Under the pieces are notes generated by a model. It was not told the DNA's origin and did not search any database. It saw only the letters and a program-made list of their open reading frames with translations. The translations under genes and the position numbers were made by a program. From contig JABACO010000012.1 in assembly GCA_013339895.1 (NCBI GenBank), positions 1,806,774 to 1,870,773 of the forward strand: a stretch of DNA of 64,000 nt, given 5' to 3'. How positions within the stretch are numbered: position 1 is the first letter of the stretch; every line of letters begins with the position of its first letter. Positions 1-10,455 of this stretch are shown piece by piece. Source of the DNA: Ephydatia muelleri (lineage: Eukaryota; Porifera; Demospongiae; Spongillida; Spongillidae).

Positions 1-154
1 TTTCTCAGGGCATTGTGCCGTGTCGTTACATCCCCGCCACATCCCCACCACATCGACAGGTAACACAATGATGTCCTAAAGTGTCCAATATGCTACAGGG
101 ACAGAAAGGACATATCAAAAGAGATCCATCCTGACTAGATGTGGGTGATGGATT
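1..154. other. window edge, nothing recognised
   Basis: No convincing coding or repeat signal is visible. The stretch lies just upstream of a LINE fragment and could be its decayed upstream part, but no family motif can be read in it. Confidence 0.3.
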
Positions 155-423
155 AATGCCAAGTCTTGCGGCTCGTCTAGCCATCCAAATGGGATGTAGC
201 AAATCTCAGGCTACCACCACCGTGTACCAGAGGCTAAGCCTTTCGCTCATGAGAGCCAACGCTAGAGCCTTGCTCTCCCGTGCAAGGCTTCGGCAGTCAG
301 AGGAGGGGGGTTGAGGTGTGTGGGTGTGGGGTGGTTGCTGCTGAGACTTTGATTTTGTTGGTGTGCTATGTAAAATTTGAAATTCCATGCTATTACATTA
401 ATAAAGTTAAAAATAATAATAAT
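155..423 (+). mobile_element. LINE fragment, 3' end (RLE-type family A)
   Basis: The plus strand from about 160 reads as the last ~50 codons of the LINE seen whole at 35.4-39.2 kb, including ARLAIQMGCSKSQATT and MRANARALLSRAR, then a stop. The 3' UTR begins with a GGAGGGGGGTTGAGG block also found at 30.8 kb and 35.56 kb. The copy ends in an AATAATAAT tail at 411-423. It is heavily 5' truncated, the usual outcome of incomplete target-primed reverse transcription. Confidence 0.8.
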
Positions 424-479
424 ATGTGTATGTTTGTTTTATGTTTGTAAAACTTGTACAAATATCATGTCTTAATAAT

Positions 480-986
480 ACCTTTTTTTGTAAGATTCAT
501 AGTTTCATAGTATATTACAAACATGACGCAAAGATAAAACAAGACTGAAACTAGAACCTAAATCATTCTAGGTCAACCTCCTGATCTAGGACAAGACCCG
601 GCCTAGCTACAATGGCTCTTGCATTGGACTGGATCAGGATAAAACTCAGCCTGCCAAAATGATCGCAAAGTACTTCAGACTTTGGAGAGTTGGTTAGGAT
701 GGCTTCATGCCTTGCAAATAGAGAAAGCATTACATGCTTCGACTCCCCAAACACCGTAAGATTCAACAAAAGGGGGACACACATCCAGCCGAGTTCAATG
801 CATTGACCATCATTTTCGTCATGCTTCCTCATTTCTGCTGCCCTGGAAGCCACACTAGCAGTAACTCCCGCTTCCCATACAATACTGGAATTTAGCGGGA
901 AATTACCGTGATATCAAATGCTGTTGAGCCTTTAACACCCCAGGGTCACTAGGATATCAGCCGGACGAGGTAATGATACATAAAAA
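480..986 (-). mobile_element. LINE fragment, C-terminal endonuclease region (family A)
   Basis: The minus strand encodes the end of the restriction-like endonuclease region and the conserved tail of family A: AAEMRKHDENDGQCIELGW, then a diverged tail ending QSNARAIVARPG. Upstream, up to about 986, decayed PADI and SPLNSS motifs can still be read across frame changes. It is truncated at the 5' end and is more diverged than the copy at 35.4-39.2 kb. It lies 5'-to-5' against the plus-strand fragment that starts near 1000. Confidence 0.75.
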
Positions 987-999
987 TAAAGACATCGTA

Positions 1000-1712
1000 C
1001 GCGCCCTGCTGACATTTGGGTCCCCAACTGGGAATTAGGTCGACAGGGTGCTCTTGCATGATCTCACCATCACATCTCCGCTAAACTCATCTTTTTTGTC
1101 AGAAGCGAGTATGAGGGCAGGATCAGCCGCACTTAAGCATCAAGTAAGTAATGAAAAATGCCAAGAACTTGGATGGGTATGCATCCCATTGGCAATTGAA
1201 ACGTACGGTTGTTAGGGAGCAGAGGCTAGGCGATGTTGGGGAGCAGAGGCTAGGCGATGTTGGGGAGCAGAGGCTAGGCGATGTTGGGGAGCAGAGGCTA
1301 GGCGATGTTGGGGAGCAGAGGCTAGGCGATGTTGGGGAGCAGAGGCTAGGCGATGTTGGGGAGCAGAGGCTAGGCGATGTTGGGGAGCAGAGGCTAGGCG
1401 ATGTTGGGGAGCAGAGGCTAGGCGATGTTGGGGAGCAGAGGCTAGGCGATGTTGGGGAGCAGAGGCTAGGCGATGTTGGGGAGCAGAGGCTAGGCGATGT
1501 TGGGGAGCAGAGGCTAGGCGATGTTGGGGAGCAGAGGCTAGGCGATGTTGGGGAGCAGAGGCTAGGCGATGTTTGTGTTGGATAGCAAATCACCTTCCAG
1601 TGAGAATGGGCTGGTCCCTTTCCAAAGCCACCACCAGTTTATATGGTAGGCTCTCATCAGAGCTAACGCCAGAGATATCCTGTCTAGGACTGTATCTCTA
1701 ATAAAATTTTGG
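1000..1712 (+). mobile_element. LINE fragment carrying an internal minisatellite (family A)
   Basis: The plus strand from about 1000 reads RPADIWVPNWE, then after a frame change SPLNSSFLSEAS, then EKCQELGWVCIPLAIETYG. It then runs into fifteen copies of a 24-bp unit (1214-1573). Coding similarity resumes beyond it with a frame change (RMGWSLSKATTSLYGRL), ending near 1712. The minisatellite unit is a piece of this LINE's own coding sequence. Truncated 5', inactive. Confidence 0.75.
1214..1573 (+). repeat. 24-bp minisatellite, 15 copies
   Basis: The unit GGGGAGCAGAGGCTAGGCGA plus TGTT repeats fifteen times over 360 bases with almost no divergence; the first copy differs by one base. In the LINE frame the unit encodes Cys-Trp-Gly-Ala-Glu-Ala-Arg-Arg, which is the CWGxEAR stretch of the endonuclease tail. 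The length is a multiple of three, so the array is open in two forward and reverse frames; those open frames are not genes. Confidence 0.95.
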
Positions 1713-1807
1713 TTCAACAAATATTGCTGATGTGCTTAGTAATTGAACGTGTACTCGTATAAATGTTATTATCAGAAGTTTCGTTAGAAATTATCGGAAG
1801 TTTCGTT

Positions 1808-2620
1808 AGCATAGATTATAGAATACAACGGTATATACATTTACGTGACGTGACGTCACGTTCCGTTACATGACCGTGCTTCGCATCGAATCCTTTGGTG
1901 GGCGTGTGAGCTGTTAAACATCCTTCTGTAGAGAGCTTCTTTCGGCATTGTTTAGCCTATAACTGTGTGAGGACAGCCTCTTTGACATCAAAGAATCTTT
2001 TAACTATTCTTTTTACAGAGTTTAAGTTGAGCCAGTGAGCGATCGTAGCTACCACGTGATCGGGTAGTGGTTGTGGGATTTTCCTGGACACAGGAAAGAT
2101 TATAAATCCATTTTGGGAGTTCCCATATAGATTACGTAGTTGGTAGTGTGGCGCAGTAACGTTCTGGAGTCCCTACAAAGGGTTCTGGCATTGTAAATCG
2201 TAAAAATGTCATATAATGATATCCAAAAAATGAATTTTTTGTGTACTTTTCCCTGAAAAGTGATCAGGGTTCTAAAATATTTGAGGACATATAATTGAAT
2301 CAGAGATGCATATTGAGTGGCGTGATCAAAAATTCTTATGTGTTGTGCATGTGTTGTAGGAGCAAATGGCTCGCAAGTTCGTTTGGGTCGAAGCTCAGAT
2401 ATACCCGTGTTGAATGGAATTGCTCCACAGATGCCTTTTAAACGTATTTTTACCTTTTGGATAGCCGGATCGGGCACAAGTTTCTCAAATGTACCGACTA
2501 TTTTCTCGGCAAAGCTCACAAAAGTGCCCTGGCCAGGGTACATAATTTACGGAATCGTGAAATGCGGATCAATTCCGTAATCTTTACCGTTTCCAATCCC
2601 TGTATTCTATAATCTATGCT
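1808..2620. mobile_element. possible DNA transposon/MITE with 20-bp inverted ends
   Basis: The 20 bases at 1808-1827 (AGCATAGATTATAGAATACA) are repeated exactly in inverse orientation at 2601-2620, 813 bases end to end. No clear target-site duplication is seen. The interior has no recognisable transposase; a 147-codon minus-strand frame (2100-2543) resembles nothing I know. A CRE-like palindrome TGACGTCA lies at 1851-1858. A 20-bp direct repeat containing GAAGTTTCGTTAG lies just outside the left end (about 1768-1807). Confidence 0.45.
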
Positions 2621-3176
2621 TCCATATAGGATTTGACCCCGACTATGAATTTCATTAAAAATACGCGACCCGTCTGTAACAAGTCTCCCGACGATCGGAT
2701 CGTTTAGCTTGTTTTAGCAATCGATCTATAAGTTAAAAAATGAGCAGTTTCGATTTTGTTTCATGTCGTAGAACCACGCGGTTGTAGTGAACAAAAGGGT
2801 ACTGTCCGTCCTCGTACCCAGTCCCGGAACAATGGGCGGGTCTCCTCCTTCTTCTCCTTCTTGGCAATGCACAACTCGGGATAGGAACACTTTTAAACGC
2901 TGCAATTTTCACCAATAGCTTCAGAATTGGCTGGAAGAGGTCCTTTATGGATCAAATAGTTGATGTTATATATTGGTAAACAATCGACTATACGGCTTAT
3001 GTAAGACGCATAATTAGATACCTAAAAATAAGATCCGTTGGGCACGTGCGTAATAATACACAGCCAGCTTTTTAACAATGAATCACAGACGTTAACGCTT
3101 GCGTAACGTCTCTACTAGTACACGGCAACTTTTCGGGAGCAGTCGTGCTACGCCTCTAAAAATATCACGGGTGAAT
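2621..3176. other. intergenic, nothing recognised
   Basis: AT-rich sequence with a CTCCTTCTTCTCCTTCTTGG pyrimidine run near 2846. No supported gene, RNA or repeat. Confidence 0.3.
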
Positions 3177-3488
3177 CATTACAGTGGCGGCGGAAGTGGG
3201 GGGGGGGGGGGGGGGCTGGAGGGTCTCGAGCACCCCCAATATTGGCAACGGGGGGGCTCAGCCCCTCCTATCCTAACAACAGGTAGTGCATTTAATTAAT
3301 CGATAATTCATAATCAATGACCAGTCGCCCCACGCCGGCTGCGGATCATAGCCAAAAACATATTCATATCAAGAACAGTAGCTAGCTCATTGACACTTTT
3401 GATGCTATATCAGGCAGCTGTTGTAGTCATTTGTCACGTGCTTGAATAATTTTCATGAATATAATTATCTTCCGCCGCCACTGCATTA
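3177..3488. mobile_element. MITE with 15-bp TIR and 5-bp target duplication
   Basis: CAGTGGCGGCGGAAG at 3182-3196 is matched inversely by CTTCCGCCGCCACTG at 3469-3483. The element is flanked by the direct repeat CATTA (3177-3181 and 3484-3488). A poly-G run follows the left inverted repeat. No coding capacity. The CAGnGGCGG terminus resembles the element at 12078-12492. Confidence 0.8.
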
Positions 3489-3599
3489 TCAACCCACCTG
3501 ATTCATGTGATGAATCACCCGTGAAATTTAGAGCTATACCGTAAATCCTTATTTAGCGCACTTGTAATGTTTTTTTTTTCTTTGCTTGTTACCAATCTT

Positions 3600-6500
3600 T
3601 TAAACATTATTTGCAATGCAGTAAACATTATAACAAAACACAGTATTACTCCAGTCATGTTTCAAACGCAATGTGTTTTCAGACACTCTCTGTCGTTCCA
3701 TCCTGGCAGCAATATGCATAGAATACACAACACATGTTGAGGTGCACTGATGTACCACTGAAATGGCACGAACAATGGCTGCAGGAGAAAGGACTCGAAT
3801 GACCTTTGTAAGTATCAGAAGTGGGCAATCAAACTGGTTGAGGCATGGCTGTCCACTGGCCACCATGTGAGGATCCATATGCTGTACCATACAGTACCGG
3901 GTGCTGTCACTTTCGAAGCAGCTCAGTAAGATTCCTACCTCCATCTATAATAGCACTGTGCATGTAATAAAGGACACACTATTTGGTGGACTTACAGGAG
4001 ATCCAACCCTGTCTATGTATAGCACAAAGTCACCCACATCAACAGTGTCACATTAAGCTGTCACTGTTACTTTGCCCCATGTGACAAGAGTTTGCAGGTT
4101 AATGGTGGGAGGGAGAAGCAGCCTGTAATCAACATGTTCATCTATCAGAGTGGCGATCGACATCTCCCCAAGTTCCTGTATTTGAAGCAATTCAGATCCC
4201 AACTGCGTTGGCCTACGTACACTGATCTAGGGTTGCAGAGCATTAGCATAAATGTACCAACACAGTATTAAAAAAAACTGTGATCACCTTACGAAGTGCC
4301 CCATGACAATAGATGGCTTTATCACAAGTAGATGGTGTTCCTGTCAGAAAATCCTCAACCTCTGATGACTGATATAACTTTATCACACCATCACCACATC
4401 TAATAAGGAGACATTATTAAAAAATACAAAATGAGAAAAGTCAATACTCACTGCATTTCAGATTGATCTAAATGACCTCCAGAACAGAAAAATCGTATGC
4501 TCTCCTGGATTGCAAAACTGTTAGCAATGTCTTTGCTTGGAGCATGTTTATTGGCATATATGTTATGAGATCTGATCACACCATTATAGCTCTCACATCT
4601 ATAAAATCAATAGTTAGTAACACATGCAGACTTTGAGTCACAATAAAGTTCTACCTTTCAGTGTTGAACCCTGATGGCGGACCGAACTGAAGCATGTGAT
4701 CTGGCAGGTGAAGGAGGAGATGGATTTTGAGCTTGCTCCTTAGCTCGGGACAGTGTTTATCCACAGCTTGCGCAAATCCAAGACACACAGACTTCATGGA
4801 CTCAACCTTGCTAGGTGTAAACCACTCACAATATACAAGCTTGAAAACCATGTACAGATATGTACATTGTGTATATGTATAAATGTGTAACACATACAAT
4901 GACATGTACCTTTGAAAGAGCTAACCATACTTCAGTTTCACCAGGTGATACCAAAGGTGGAAACACAAACAGTGCAAGCTGTGCCAAGGTTTTAAAATCA
5001 CGCCCCACAAATAATTTGTTGTACTTGGAGATATCTCGTGAGAGACGCAATGCAAAGCCGGAGAAAGGGAATGAGGCAATGCGAGCCAAAACCTCTTTGC
5101 ATTGCTGTGGCGAAAACCGAGCCATTCGGGACCTAAGCATGTACTTGTATGGACCCAGAACAAGAGTATGCAAGGCTTCCACTGGTGTAGACCTACATAT
5201 ATTATGAAAATGCATTATTTATACAAACCACGAACTGATGTGGATCCACAGCTAGCTCAAGCATTGGGTTTGGTTTGCAGCTTGTTCCTAACTGTGTCTG
5301 CATCTGCTTCCGCTCCCTCTTCGTTGGCAGAGACTGTATACGCTGAATTTGCGCTACAGTATCTGATTTGGTCCTGAGATGACCAATGCCCTGGAGACCA
5401 CTGGAAACATCCATCTTGACATGATTTTGTTTTTTGGTAAGTGCAGTCTGACATCTGAATGCAAAGTGGCACTTACTGTGCAAATCCTGCAGTACATCAT
5501 CGCTGTTGCTCCCAGCTGACTGCATATTTCTGCTCCACGAGGATTGTCGCAAAGAAAACGTAAAATTGGTGCAACAACAATCACTTTGCATTGCAAAAAG
5601 GCATTAAATACGACAATCCCCTCACGCTCTAGTGCATTAAACTCCTGCACAAGCGGGACTGCCATCTCCTTGACCAGTGCCTTGTTGGAGGCACAGATGA
5701 AATGAATGTTGTGCAACTTGGCGTTATCTTTCCGTGAAAGTCCTGCTAATAGGAAATTCCAGGAGTTAAATTTGTTCCACACTTTGGACTTATTTCCACT
5801 GGTGTCATCAGAGAAGATGGAGATTGGTGCCATAATAACAGGCAGTCCTCCACATCCAATGGACTTTGCCTTCATGGGATGTGGTGAAGACAATGTGGTG
5901 TACTCCTACAAAAACAATGTTTTAAAAGTGGACAATGCTAACTACTTGTTTGCTTACATCATCAGTAAGTCGCACTAGGCAGCCATCTTGATACTGGAAT
6001 ATGTTGCCTAAGAGCCCATGTTTGTAATTCTGGTAATACAGCTTTAATGCTACACACTGCTATGCACACTGTTTCTGAAAGCACATATCCATTGACAGGA
6101 GTACCAGGGTGGTGCTCTAGCTTGTGTACATTGGCATAAATACCATCTTGGACTTCCTGGAAGAGGAGTGTAAAGTAATGCACACACATTTGGCTCAATG
6201 TACATCTTACGTGGCAAACAAACTGGAGAACATGGCCTATAGACGTGACTCCAGAGATTCTAAAATCAACAAAATCTCCCAGAAATACATTGCCACAAGG
6301 TGCGATAGCCATAGGCGCAAAAAAACATTTGTCGTTTCTCCAGCGTAAACCATGGTACATTTCCCTAAAACATATCACATCAACGATTAATGGGCAATTA
6401 CCAATTATGCACCAATACCTAAATTCTCCCCTTGGTATAACTGGAAAACAAACCAGATTTTATCCAATTTCTGGAATTCCAAAACACAACTTAATGCTGT

Positions 6501-7360
6501 TTGAGACCGAATTGGTGTAAAACGGTATGCCAGTGCTGGTGAGGTGCTACAAAGTTTACAAATAAAATAAAGTGAATCTCTCAAATGTACGCCTTTACCA
6601 TTTTGGGAGTGAAATATCCAGGCAACCTGTACTTGGCTAGACGAGATAAGCTTGGCACTGCTGAACACGAGGTCCTCAAAGTGTGGAGTATAAATTTCAA
6701 GTTTGATTGTCCCTATATGCGGTCACATACTAGGAATCAAAATAGCAGGCATGCACAAGTAACTTTACCATTGGTCTTGGGCTATGCACTATGAGGTAGG
6801 CCATGGCAAGTAGCTTCGATGCAAAAGGCTTGTACAAGTCTGCTTCACTTAGATGGCTCAAGCTAGAATCTACCGTATTATAGTACATAAATTACACATG
6901 GACTAAAGTACAATGGGTTATCTTACCAACAGCGCTAGCACTCTCTTCTCTTTCGGCACTGACTACAGCTGGTGGCTCAATGATGTTCGATTCAAAAGCA
7001 CCTTCAAAATCATCGACATCGTTTACATGTACTGAAAAAATGTTTTTTTGTTTACATATCCAAAATATCTTTACACTATTACTTACTATTGCAGGATTCA
7101 CCCTCTGTGACAACAGGGCCACTGCCCAAACCATTAGCAGCAGGCGAGGATGAACCACAATCGATAGGTTGCACATGCGGAGAAACTAACAGAGCTGTGC
7201 TTGTGTCCTCGCCAATTTTGACACATTGCAGGTATGCTTTGTGACGAGCTGTTTCCAGATGACGCAAATACCTGTTTTTGAACTCGAATTCAAGCTTGCA
7301 CGACGGGCAATAAAAGCGTGCTTTCTCGGACATATTTATCGTGGTCACGTGACCAAGCAT
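3600..7360 (-). pseudogene. KDZ/Plavaka-like DDE transposase gene, 16 exons, decayed
   Basis: Sixteen exons with GT/AG borders can be chained: 7360-7087, 7031-6927, 6869-6769, 6712-6599, 6546-6419, 6364-6211, 6156-6097, 6059-5958, 5905-5477, 5414-5236, 5192-4910, 4839-4655, 4598-4452, 4399-4288, 4226-3996, 3944-3600 (about 982 codons). Introns are 37-77 bases. The N-terminus has a C2H2 finger (YCPSCKLEFEF...RHLETARH). The core has SDDTSGNKSKVWNK, FLCDNPRGAE and YCRIC; later come STPVEALHT, GRDFKTLAQLALF, LLLHLPDHMLQFGPPSGF and CESYNGVIR. These motifs recur in large transposase-like proteins of invertebrates and basidiomycetes; the exact superfamily is my inference. Two in-frame stops (exons 5 and 15) mark it as dead or mis-sequenced. 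The 37-base intron between exons 7 and 8 is the weakest link; a short tandem duplication shifting frame is the alternative. Confidence 0.75.
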
Positions 7361-7901
7361 GAATCACGCGAGAGCTCCGAGAAACGCATTTCAAAGTCCT
7401 GCAGCGGTAGGGACCTTTTCGGCCTCACCTCTTCCTAGATGTAGCAGTACAATTAGTATATCGTCACACTCGAGAGAACCAGTAGCCGATCATGAGCAGT
7501 TAGAATCGGACTCAATTGCGGCAGAGCAGAATTCACTGATCATGCAGCAGTCGTGAAGGAAGTCAAATCCGTCATAAAAGTTTCTACTGACAGCATTGAA
7601 AAAAAAGTTTACAGCCGTCGAAACAAAGTTAGTTATCGTAGAGGCAGCTGTAAAGGAACTTTCAACAATTGTGAAAAGTACACACACTTTTCTATCCAGG
7701 GAAGTGTGTATGAGGTATATACAGTGAATTTTATTGATACAGTTGAGTGAATTTATAAAATTGTTATAGTCACCTTTTAAAGTGGAAGTGTGCAAGCTGT
7801 TTTGCAGCTCTCTGCTTCGTGAACCCTCTGATGACGCTATACAGGTTTGTGTATGTTTGTTTATCTCTATTACAAATTCACCACAGAATTTCTCGTCAAA
7901 A

Positions 7902-8445
7902 GATGGCAGTACCCGCAGTGCTATCACCTCAAGTTGTGCGAGATGAAAAGCACAAGGTCGATGAGGCACTTCGGTACATCAAAGCGAAGCTGGCTGAAGC
8001 CAGGACACTAGAAAGAAGAAAGGTTTGCTGCTCTTTAATTATACATACCAGCACAGTACAATTATCTATTCCATGCAGTGCCTCGGAAAATATCCATACC
8101 TTAGGCATAAGTTTATGCCAACCAGGAATCTAGCTACAAGTATTGTTCAAAGTATCAGTGGTGTGTGTGATGGTGGTGACCTTCTGGATGTTTACTGCCG
8201 CCATCTGGCTTTATTTGTAATTTATTTTGTTTAAAACCGTTGCAGGAATTTTATGTTTTGTTTTATTGCAGCGACTGTTTATTCGACACTGCACCAATTT
8301 CAAGATTGCAAATCATGTTGAGATTCACTTATGGATAGGGCTTTACTACTCAGATATGGATGAAGAGAAATGGGAGAATGTGATGCAGGATGACATCACA
8401 TATGACTATCCAACTTTTGGCCATGGGATGGAGAATGTGAACTGA
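7902..8445 (+). CDS. possible small two-exon protein, unknown
   Basis: Two exons can be joined, 7902-8022 and 8272-8445, with a GT donor after RTLERRK and an AG acceptor before RLFIRHCTNF. The result is ~97 residues: a charged helical N-terminal part (DEALRYIKAKLAEARTLERR) and an acidic C-terminus (DMDEEKWENVMQDD) before a stop. An earlier exon ending at an apparent donor near 7845 is possible but does not settle the frame. It lies divergent from the transposase gene starting at 7360 and could be a second gene of that transposon. I do not recognise the family. Confidence 0.35.
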
Positions 8446-8449
8446 GTAA

Positions 8450-9476
8450 CTATTTTGGATACTAACCTCATTTTTTACCCACTGGACAGCGCCTTATTTA
8501 TACCACATTTATTGCATCATCATCATCTCATTTATACATCTTCCTGTAACCTGTGATTCGATTTTTTTTTTTATTCCATGATTTTAATTTCGATTTTTGT
8601 ACATGCAAGTCTCATATAATTTGAGTCAGATTGTCAATACGTACTTGACTTGCCTGATCACGCTTCAAAATTCCCAGCTGCAGAGCACCGCGTAGTATAC
8701 GCTGCATGTCATCGGGGCCCAAATATTAATATTATAATTATTTTACGACAACGCGAGCGATTCAGGGACGAAAACCGCGCATGAATCATACGTGAATGCA
8801 AATTCATTGCAAATTACCATTCGCTATAAGAATCCAGGTGATTCACACCTGATATGTACGGTCTGAATCCGAGCCTTTCGGAGATCACCCCTGCTACGTC
8901 TGTAATATCACAACCGTAACGCCCGAGATCTTATTATCACGAGAGATTCATAAGCGTGTAGAACTGGTTGTGTAAATTTCGTGCAGGTTGGAGTGCAAGC
9001 GGTACAAATAACTTCATTGAACAATAATAAACCAAATAAACTTCTGCAATAACTTCATACCAATTCCTATATAGAACTTGCTACCGCATGAGGTACTTCT
9101 CGCAGTAGTTTCATTCTAGGTGTCTATATGACCTTAAAGGATACCGTGCAGGTGAATTCCGAAGATATTGGTGCTATTGCCGTTCTTCAAAACCGTTTGT
9201 AGCTCGTGTTATACCTTCCTAAGGAAGAAGAAGACGACCAAGAATTATTTTGGGACTGGGCACGAGAAAAGGGAATTTGTTTGTTTCTCTAAAAGCACAT
9301 TGTTTTATGACACGGAACAAACGTAGAACTGTAGATCTTTGAGTTCTCGTTCCATCGCGACAAAGAGATAAGCGATCCGTTTCTCCGTTGTCCCTCCAGA
9401 CGCGAGTGAAGTTTTTTTAATGATATTCATCAATCCTCAATCAATCCTATATTGAACCTGCTGCCGCAGGTTCAGA
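8450..9476. other. intergenic, no gene seen
   Basis: AT-rich sequence. A GTGATTCAC/GCTACG-rich patch near 8770-8930 loosely resembles sequence around 3140-3180 and 3510-3530 and may be a dispersed repeat. Nothing coding is supported. Confidence 0.3.
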
Positions 9477-9572
9477 TCAGAAGGGAAAATGTAATAGTCC
9501 TATATTTAGCACAGAAACAACACATGCCCTGGAAATGTGCTAAATATAGGACTATTTCATTTTCCCTTCTGA
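9477..9572. repeat. 96-bp hairpin element, 36-bp arms
   Basis: The arm 9477-9512 is the inverse of 9537-9572 with one mismatch in 36; the loop is 24 bases. Each arm contains CTATATTTAGCAC or its complement. It would fold into a very stable hairpin as RNA or single-stranded DNA. Most likely a short MITE, since no precursor context is visible. Confidence 0.85.
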
Positions 9573-9652
9573 TAAGATCTTGATTCCTTGCTTTTTACAC
9601 CACCAATTGCCATCAAATCCTATATCCCACCAACATTCTCCTAGAGAATGTT

Positions 9653-9658
9653 TTTATT
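9653..9658 (-). terminator. polyadenylation signal AATAAA
   Basis: AATAAA on the minus strand about 70 bases downstream of the stop codon of the secreted-protein gene at 9728-10376, a typical distance for 3' end formation. Confidence 0.55.
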
Positions 9659-9727
9659 AACTTGTTAATAATAGTAAAGACACCCACAGATTCAGTGTAC
9701 GTGCATATCCATGTTTCTCGATATCTC

Positions 9728-10376
9728 CTAAAGTTCACAAAAGCCTTTAATAGTGTCTCTGATTTGCTGACTGTAGCCACCTAGGTTACTGTCAATCCAA
9801 TCATCAAACGCTCGGGTGTTTGAAGCGCGGTTGTACCAGACAAGCGTTTCAATGAGCATGTCGTTCATTTTGTGCATCACGTCTGCTGTACTGCACATCT
9901 CGTCACACGAATAAGACTTATCGGATGACGATGATAGCTGCAATGTTCAATGGAAACATGATCAATTCAGTGACCAGAAACATGCAAAATTAGTCGTACC
10001 CAGGAGCAAGAATTGTTGATAACAGCTTCCTTGACAGAAAAAAGAGCACTGACATTGCTTTGATCAATGTCTCCGCCTGACCAGTGAAAATCTCTCAAAA
10101 TGCACACTGCAAAACGCACATCATCGGTAATATTCGGCGTAAACTGTAGGCATAAATGTAGTAGCAATATGATATCAATAACCATAGTCATCATTTGAAC
10201 TTTAGAATACTCACCAATGATTTCCTCAAATTGGTCGCTACGGTCTGAAGAGTAAGAGCGGCTCTATTCAAATTTAGCAGGTCAACATCAGAGCTTTGTC
10301 GTTTGGTAGGAGCTCCTACTGCAGTACCAATGCATAACACCACCAGCATCATACTAAAGACCGTGATGGAAACCAT
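9728..10376 (-). CDS. small secreted protein, three exons (paralogue A)
   Basis: Three exons join in phase 0: 10376-10215 (54 codons), 10143-10000 (48 codons) and 9937-9728 (69 codons plus stop), giving 171 residues. Both introns have consensus borders (GTGAGT...CTACAG, GTACGA...TTGCAG). Residues 1-22 form a signal peptide ending GTAVGA. The mature part carries five cysteines, predicted helices and N-glycosylation sequons (NIT, NVS). Exon 2 holds DDVRFAVCILRDFHW; exon 3 holds YSCDEMCSTADV and FDDWIDSNL. A TATA box lies 72 bases upstream and AATAAA follows the stop, so this looks like a complete gene. I do not recognise the family. The exon plan and a D-V/I-x4-C-x(1,2)-LR motif match the gene at 51116-51756. 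A cytokine-like helical bundle is possible but unproven. Confidence 0.7.
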
Positions 10377-10447
10377 TTTCTGAATGTTCGTAATGTTCTG
10401 TATTACAATATTGCACTCAGTGTTGTTTCATGGTTATAGCAACGAAG

Positions 10448-10455
10448 CTTATATA
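10448..10455 (-). promoter_or_regulatory. TATA box of the secreted-protein gene
   Basis: TATATAAG on the minus strand, 72 bases upstream of the ATG at 10374-10376, placing a start site near 10420 and a short 5' UTR. Confidence 0.5.

Noticed and set aside
5102-6520. Plus-strand frames of 70-115 codons in the transposase gene
   Set aside because: Antisense shadows of the spliced minus-strand exons.
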